Assembly: GCA_963800505.1 (NCBI GenBank) | Contig: CAWDBL010000032.1 | Coordinates: 75,015-139,014 of the forward strand | Reading direction: 5' to 3' | Source: Fodinibacter sp963800505 | GTDB taxonomy: Bacteria > Actinomycetota > Actinomycetes > Actinomycetales > Dermatophilaceae | DNA: 64,000 nucleotides | Part shown: piece after piece, positions 59,424 through 64,000 of the stretch | Position numbering within the stretch: the first letter of the stretch is position 1 | Layout: each line of letters starts with the position of its first letter | The notes under the pieces: model-generated | What the model was told of the DNA's origin: nothing | The model's database searches: none | What the model saw: only the letters and a program-made list of their open reading frames with translations | Translations under genes and position numbers: made by a program

Positions 59424-60241
59424 GGCTGGGCGCCGCGGTGGCGGACCGCCGCTGCGCCGGCCGCCAGGGCCGCGTCGAGGGCCACCTCGCGCCCGTCCCC
59501 CGCCGCCAGGGATGCCGCGAGCGCGCCACAGAACGCGTCGCCCGCCCCGGTGGTGTCGACCACCTCGTGCGCCGCCACGGCGTGGGCCGGGGCGGTCACG
59601 CCGTCCCAGGCTGCACCGTTGGCCCCGAAGGTCACCAGCAGCGAGCGCGGTTCGGCGCCGGCCTCGGCGAGCGCTGCCATCTCGTGCTCGTTGGCGACCA
59701 CCGGGTCGGCGAGCGCCACGACGTCGGCGGGCAGTGCGGCATACGGCGCGGTGTTGAGAACCACCCGCGCCCCGCGCCCGGCGGCCCGCCGCACCGCGAC
59801 GCAGACGATCTCACGGGGCACTTCCAGCTGCACGACGAGGACATCACCGGGTCCGAGGTCGTCGACCGCGTCGACCTCGCGCTCGTCGAGCAGGTCGTTG
59901 GCGCCGGGGATGACCACGATCGAGTTCTCCCCGTCGTCGGACACCGCGATGAGGGCGTGCCCGCTCGGGGCTCCCTCGACGACGCGCACACCGCTCACGT
60001 CGATGCCGAGCCGTTCGAGCCGGGCACGGTAGGCGGTGCCGCCCGCGTCGTCGCCGACGCACCCGACCATGGCGACGCTCGCGCCCGCGGATGCCGCCGC
60101 GACGGCCTGGTTCGCTCCCTTGCCCCCCGCCAGCTGCTCGAGACCCTCGCCGAGCACGGTCTCCCCCGGCCGGGGGTGGCGCTCGACGCGGGTGACGAGG
60201 TCGACGTTGAGCGACCCGAGCACCAGCACGCGCCCGCTCAC
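59408..60241 (-). CDS. rbsK: Ribokinase (PfkB family)
   Basis: The 277-aa protein has GGKGANQAVAAASAGA (about 39, ribose-binding and PfkB signature 1) and DTTGAGDAFCGALAAS (about 240, catalytic Asp and anion hole). It phosphorylates ribose to ribose 5-phosphate. GTG 60241 overlaps the nucleoside hydrolase stop by 4 nt, so ribose released by hydrolysis is captured directly. The C-terminus (RHRGAQPSPTL) is encoded inside repeat copy C and may replace an ancestral end. Length is a little short of the usual 300. Confidence 0.92.
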   Translation of the reverse strand: MSGRVLVLGSLNVDLVTRVERHPRPGETVLGEGLEQLAGGKGANQAVAAASAGASVAMVGCVGDDAGGTAYRARLERLGIDVSGVRVVEGAPSGHALIAVSDDGENSIVVIPGANDLLDEREVDAVDDLGPGDVLVVQLEVPREIVCVAVRRAAGRGARVVLNTAPYAALPADVVALADPVVANEHEMAALAEAGAEPRSLLVTFGANGAAWDGVTAPAHAVAAHEVVDTTGAGDAFCGALAASLAAGDGREVALDAALAAGAAAVRHRGAQPSPTL

Positions 60242-61212
60242 GACGCCTCCCCCCGCACGGTGCGCACCCAGAGGTCGGCGATCCGCGGCCCGTCGACGGT
60301 CAGGGCCACGTCGACCATCGTCGCGGCCAGGCCGTGCGGGTCGTGGGCGAGGTCGCCGCTCCAGTCGCGCCGGTCGACGACCGTGCGGCCGCGGGTCCAG
60401 GTGCCCGCGAGCTCGACCCGCACCGGCAGCCGCCGCGTGCACACGGCATCCGGCTCGACGAGGATGCCGACGGCGCCCGCGTCGCCGATCGTCGCCCCGG
60501 CGTTGGCGAACCGGCGGTGGTGGAACGAGATGAGCCCCGCGGCGAGGTGCGCGACCGGGGTGTCGAGCTCGCGCAGCGCCTCCACCTGCACGTCGGTGAC
60601 GAGGGGGCCGTAGAAGACGTCGAGGCCGTACATCGTGACGGGGACGTCGTGCTCGGCACAGGTGGCCAGCACCATGGCGGCGGCCTCCGGGTCGTGGAAG
60701 ACGTTGAACTCGGCCGCGGCGGTGGCGTTGCTGATCTCGACGCCACCCCCCATGAAGACGATCCGGCCGATCCGCGCGAAGGCCTGCGGGTGCACCCGGG
60801 CGAGCAGCGCGAGGTTGGTCATCGGGGCCAGCGGCACGACGGTGACGGGGGCACCGGCGTCGGCCTGGGCGTCGATGGTGTCGCGCAGGAGGTCGATCGC
60901 CGGGCGCGGGTCGGGCGCGAAGGTGGGCGCCGGCATCCCGAGGTCGGCCATGCCGTCGGCACCGTGCACGTGCCGTGCGTCGACCGGCTCCTCGAGGATG
61001 GGGCGCGAGGCACCGACGCCCACGGGCACGTCGCTGCGCCCGGCCGTCTCGAGCACCATCAGGGTGTTGCGCACGACGTCGGCCAGCGGGGCGTTGCCGC
61101 CGACACAGGTCACCGCGCGCAGGTCGAGCCGCGGGTGCAGCGCGGCGAGGAGGATCGCGCAGGCGTCGTCGACTCCGGTGTCGACGTCGAGGACCACGGG
61201 GAGGCTCGGCAT
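60238..61212 (-). CDS. Inosine/uridine-preferring nucleoside hydrolase (IunH family)
   Basis: The 324-aa protein starts MPSLPVVLDVDTGVDDACA, with the calcium-binding DVDTGVDD (DxDxxxDD, about 9-16). The fourth Asp/His region is AEFNVFHDPEAA (about 164-175) and MGGGVEISNATAAAEFNV is typical. It hydrolyses ribonucleosides to base plus ribose. ATG 61212 is supported by a CACAAT box 7 nt upstream. It is first in a two-gene operon with rbsK. No transporter gene is adjacent. Confidence 0.93.
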   Translation of the reverse strand: MPSLPVVLDVDTGVDDACAILLAALHPRLDLRAVTCVGGNAPLADVVRNTLMVLETAGRSDVPVGVGASRPILEEPVDARHVHGADGMADLGMPAPTFAPDPRPAIDLLRDTIDAQADAGAPVTVVPLAPMTNLALLARVHPQAFARIGRIVFMGGGVEISNATAAAEFNVFHDPEAAAMVLATCAEHDVPVTMYGLDVFYGPLVTDVQVEALRELDTPVAHLAAGLISFHHRRFANAGATIGDAGAVGILVEPDAVCTRRLPVRVELAGTWTRGRTVVDRRDWSGDLAHDPHGLAATMVDVALTVDGPRIADLWVRTVRGEAS

Positions 61213-61328
61213 GGGGACGATTGTGTCGGATGCCGTTGCCGTGTGACGTCGGCCACGCCTCGGGCCGTGGGTGCTCCGGGTCGCCCCTGGGGCATACCGT
61301 GGCCTCATCACCGGTTCGCTGGGGATCG

Positions 61329-64000
61329 GTGCCGAGTCGAATCGCGGAACCCGTGATCATCTTCTGGCGGACTCGCTCCGGTGCTCTCCTGGCTGCTCTC
61401 CTCGCCCTCCTGCTCTGCACCGGCACCGTGGTGGCGACCTCGACCACCGCACGGGCCGCCGTCACCGGCAGCGGGTACGCACCCACGAGCCCGACGAGGC
61501 TGCTCGACACCCGTACCGGCGTCGGCGCGCCCACCGGCCGGATCGTGGCCCGGGGCAGCATCACGGTCCAGGTGACCGGGCGGGGCGGCATCCCGTCGTC
61601 GGGGGTGGCAGCGGTCGCCCTCAACGTCACGGTGGCCGCACCGGCCAGTGCCGGGTACGTCACCGTCCACCCCGGTGGCACCCGCCCCGGCACCTCGACC
61701 CTGAACTTCCTCGCCGGGGAGGTCACCGCCAACTCCACCATCGTCAGGGTCGGCAGCGGCGGCCGGGTCACGGTCTACGTCCATGCGACGACCCACGTGG
61801 TGCTCGACGTCCTCGGCTGGTTCCCGACCGGTTCCGACCTCGTGGCGACCACCCCGGCTCGCGTCATGGACACCCGGACCGGCCTGGGCGCTGCGCGGGC
61901 ACCGGTGACCGGGCGCAGGTCGGTCGTGCTGCAGGTGGCCGGGCACGGGGGCGTGCCTGCGACCGGCGTTCGCGCCGTTCTGCTGAACGTCACGGTCGTC
62001 AAGCCCCGCGTCCGCGGTTACCTCACCGTGTACCCGACGGGCGGGACGGTCCCGCTGGCGTCGAACGTCAACTACTCCGCCGGGCAGACCAGGGCGGGGT
62101 TCGTCGTGGCCAAGGTGGGCGCCGGTGGCCAGATCTCGCTCTACGGCACGGCGACGGCCGACCTCGTCGTCGACGTCACGGGCTACTTCCCCACGGGCTC
62201 GGTCTTCACCCCGCTCGTGCCGTCGCGGGTGCTCGACACCCGCACCGGCAAGGGAGCTCCGGTCGGCAAGGTGGCCGCGGGCGGCACCGTCACCATCCAG
62301 GTCGGTGGTGTCAACGGGGTGGCCGGAGACGCCGATGCCGCCTTCGTCAACATCACCACCGTCAACGCCACCGGGGCCGGCTACGCGACCGCCTTCCCCG
62401 CCGGGACGACCCGGCCGGGTACCTCGAGCGTGAACTACCCCGACGGGCGCCCCATCTCCAACTCCGCCATGGCGACGCTCGGCGCCGACGGCCGGCTCTC
62501 GATCCGCACCACGGCGGCCACCGACATCGTCGTCGACGTGTTCGGCTGGGTCCCCGACACCAACCCGCCCGCGAGGGTCTCGGCGCTGGACCTCCTGGAC
62601 CGGGCCGGCACCAGCGTCGAGCTGGGCTGGGTCAACCCCGCCGACCCGGAGCTGGCCGGGGTGGTCGTGCGCCGGGCCGAGGGCAGCACGCCACCGGCAT
62701 CCTCGACGGACGGGACGTCGGTGCCGCTGGCCACCCCCACCGCGACCACCGTGATGGACTCCGGCCTGACGAGCGGCACGGTCTACTCGTACAGCGTGTT
62801 CACGGTGGATGCCGCAGGCAACGTCAGCACCACTCCGAGCACCGTCGTCGCGAACCCGGTGACCGGACGGCTCGCGGTGGCCGACGTGGGACAGCAGACC
62901 ACCTGGTCGGCCGACTTCGGCGCGGCTGCAGCAGGGACGACGGTCACCATCCAGGTGCGGTCCATCGTCACCTCGATGACCGACGAGGTACGGCAGGCGT
63001 CGTGGCGCCCGATCGGCACGGCGATCGCCGACGCCCGCGGTGTGGCAGTCCTGCGCGACGATGCCCCCCTCGCCGTGACGCACGCCTATCGCGCGGTCAC
63101 CGGCTCCGGCGGCTCGTTCACCCTGAGCGACCTGGTCGAGCACGCGCCCGCGAGCCGCCCGACGAAGGGCACCGGGCTCGCGACCGTCCACCTCGACACG
63201 AACGAGGCCTCGCCCATCCTGTCGCGAACGACCTATCTCGAGGGTCGCCTGACCATCGTGCCCGGTGACTCGAGGGCGCCGTGCGGGAACGCCGCGGTGA
63301 CCCAGGCCCTGCTGAAGGCGCGCGGCCGGGGCAACTCGACGTGGAACTTCGCGAAGAAGCCGTACAGCTTCACCCTCGACAAGAAGGCCGACCTGTGCGG
63401 AATGGGGTCCAGCAAGAAGTGGGCGTTGCTGGCCAACCACTTCGACAGGTCGTTGCTACGCACCGGGATCGCCATGGACATCGGCCGCGACCTGACCAAC
63501 CTGGCCTGGACCCCGAAGCAGGTCCCGGTCGACTTCTACCTCAACGGGCGCTACCAGGGGTCCTACAGCCTCATCGAGCGGGTGGGCATCGCGACCAACC
63601 GCGTCGACATCACCGCCCTGAAGAACACCCCGAGCGGCGTCAACGACGCACCACCGCAGGTGACCGGCGGCTACCTCTTGGAGTGGGACTTCCGGCGCAG
63701 CGCCGACCACAACGTGCAGGTGGGTCCGGCGGGCATCCGGGGTTGGGTGGGCATCAGCGAGCCCCAGGACGAGGCCGACGGCTCGGGAATCACCCCGGCG
63801 CAGGTCTCCTGGATCGACGACTACCTCGACACCGTCGACGACGTGCTGTTCAGCCCCGGCTTCGCCGACCCCGACACCGGGTGGCGCCAGTACATCGACG
63901 AGGCGTCGGCAGTCGACTACTACATCGCGCACGAGGTGACCAAGCCCCTCGACGCCGTGTTCCGGACCAGCGTCAACATGTACAAGACACGCGACACCGA
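61329..64000 (+). CDS. Secreted multi-domain CotH-type protein, 3' end cut by window
   Basis: The frame is open from GTG 61329 (or GTG 61353) to the window end, about 890 codons. A signal peptide (ALLAALLALLLCTGTVVA) ends near ARAAV. Three repeats of about 120 residues follow, each starting RLLDTRTG, RVMDTRTG or RVLDTRTG and ending VDVxGWFP/YFP. Next come an Fn3-like region (ELGWVNPADPELAGVVVRR) and a CotH kinase-like domain: ARGRGNSTWNFAKKPYSF, KWALLANHFDRSLLR, VDFYLNGRYQGSYSLIERV and GGYLLEWDF. CotH proteins are secreted protein or cell-wall kinases in spore formers. Here it is probably an extracellular surface or matrix protein. TACCGT (61295-61300) may be its promoter. Confidence 0.88.
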   Translation, partial: MPSRIAEPVIIFWRTRSGALLAALLALLLCTGTVVATSTTARAAVTGSGYAPTSPTRLLDTRTGVGAPTGRIVARGSITVQVTGRGGIPSSGVAAVALNVTVAAPASAGYVTVHPGGTRPGTSTLNFLAGEVTANSTIVRVGSGGRVTVYVHATTHVVLDVLGWFPTGSDLVATTPARVMDTRTGLGAARAPVTGRRSVVLQVAGHGGVPATGVRAVLLNVTVVKPRVRGYLTVYPTGGTVPLASNVNYSAGQTRAGFVVAKVGAGGQISLYGTATADLVVDVTGYFPTGSVFTPLVPSRVLDTRTGKGAPVGKVAAGGTVTIQVGGVNGVAGDADAAFVNITTVNATGAGYATAFPAGTTRPGTSSVNYPDGRPISNSAMATLGADGRLSIRTTAATDIVVDVFGWVPDTNPPARVSALDLLDRAGTSVELGWVNPADPELAGVVVRRAEGSTPPASSTDGTSVPLATPTATTVMDSGLTSGTVYSYSVFTVDAAGNVSTTPSTVVANPVTGRLAVADVGQQTTWSADFGAAAAGTTVTIQVRSIVTSMTDEVRQASWRPIGTAIADARGVAVLRDDAPLAVTHAYRAVTGSGGSFTLSDLVEHAPASRPTKGTGLATVHLDTNEASPILSRTTYLEGRLTIVPGDSRAPCGNAAVTQALLKARGRGNSTWNFAKKPYSFTLDKKADLCGMGSSKKWALLANHFDRSLLRTGIAMDIGRDLTNLAWTPKQVPVDFYLNGRYQGSYSLIERVGIATNRVDITALKNTPSGVNDAPPQVTGGYLLEWDFRRSADHNVQVGPAGIRGWVGISEPQDEADGSGITPAQVSWIDDYLDTVDDVLFSPGFADPDTGWRQYIDEASAVDYYIAHEVTKPLDAVFRTSVNMYKTRDT

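Noticed and set aside
61308..63440. 710-codon open frame on the minus strand opposite the CotH gene
   Set aside because: It is a Gly/Arg/Asp/His-rich shadow of the high-GC plus-strand gene, with no domain or start signal.

Overview
This window is a high-GC chromosomal segment whose gene content and order fit an actinobacterium, probably Intrasporangiaceae-like (Janibacter, Phycicoccus, Terrabacter, Tetrasphaera group). That placement is inference: the evidence is the G/C-ending codon use, frequent GTG starts, a WhiB-family regulator, a GuaB3-type IMPDH paralogue, a DUF222/HNH (13E12-type) protein, a His-tailed GroEL and many leaderless promoters. I see no rRNA, tRNA, CRISPR array, transposase or integrase. 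The segment reads as ordinary core genome with a few accessory islands.

Layout. 1-3.1 kb: DUF6350 membrane protein (cut by the window edge) and sucCD of the TCA cycle. 3.2-9.8 kb: a lipoprotein, two tandem secreted M4 metalloproteases, a lipase-like hydrolase and an M23 cell-wall peptidase. 9.8-17.6 kb: DNA maintenance and rescue genes (pcrA, LigD-type polymerase domain, arfB, family-5 uracil-DNA glycosylase) mixed with a D-amino-acid-oxidase-like flavoprotein, a GNAT acetyltransferase and a quinone oxidoreductase. 17.7-22.3 kb: a two-component system whose kinase carries a PspC domain, facing a second PspC protein. 22.3-26.1 kb: Nudix, GT4 glycosyltransferase, PIG-L deacetylase and a flippase-like membrane protein. 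26.1-34.3 kb: an accessory-looking stretch with two MazF/PemK-type toxin-antitoxin pairs, an asparagine synthetase fused to a CofE-like domain, a lipase, a frameshifted ankyrin gene, a VOC protein and a DUF222/HNH protein behind an SOS-box-like promoter. 34.3-39.6 kb: guaA, a DUF3817 protein and SURF1, then a molybdenum-enzyme cluster (Moco oxidoreductase, FNR-type reductase, zinc-ribbon protein, MOSC). 39.7-44.5 kb: an asymmetric heterodimeric ABC exporter and a membrane protein. 44.5-48.7 kb: a VOC protein and an ALDH, GMC and DUF1905 operon. 48.8-58.0 kb: guaB3, a DHA2 exporter, a P1 peptidase, guaB, a whiD/whiB3-like gene, an S4 protein, groEL1 and groES; guaB3-guaB-whiB3-groEL-groES resembles the M. 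tuberculosis Rv3410c-Rv3418c order. 58.1-64 kb: a THUMP-like methyltransferase, nucleoside hydrolase plus ribokinase (ribonucleoside salvage) and a large secreted CotH-domain protein cut by the window end.

Sequence-level structure. Three kinds of structure recur beyond the genes. First, several unrelated families of imperfect palindromes sit mostly in gaps between convergent gene ends, and some reach into stop codons. Second, TANNNT -10 boxes lie 5-7 nt before at least thirteen start codons, which predicts leaderless mRNAs. Third, the word GGCATMC (and its complement GKATGCC) recurs across the window on both strands and in all frames. Of the protein-level oddities, the AsnB-CofE-like fusion and the ABC pair whose motif losses are exactly complementary deserve the most attention.
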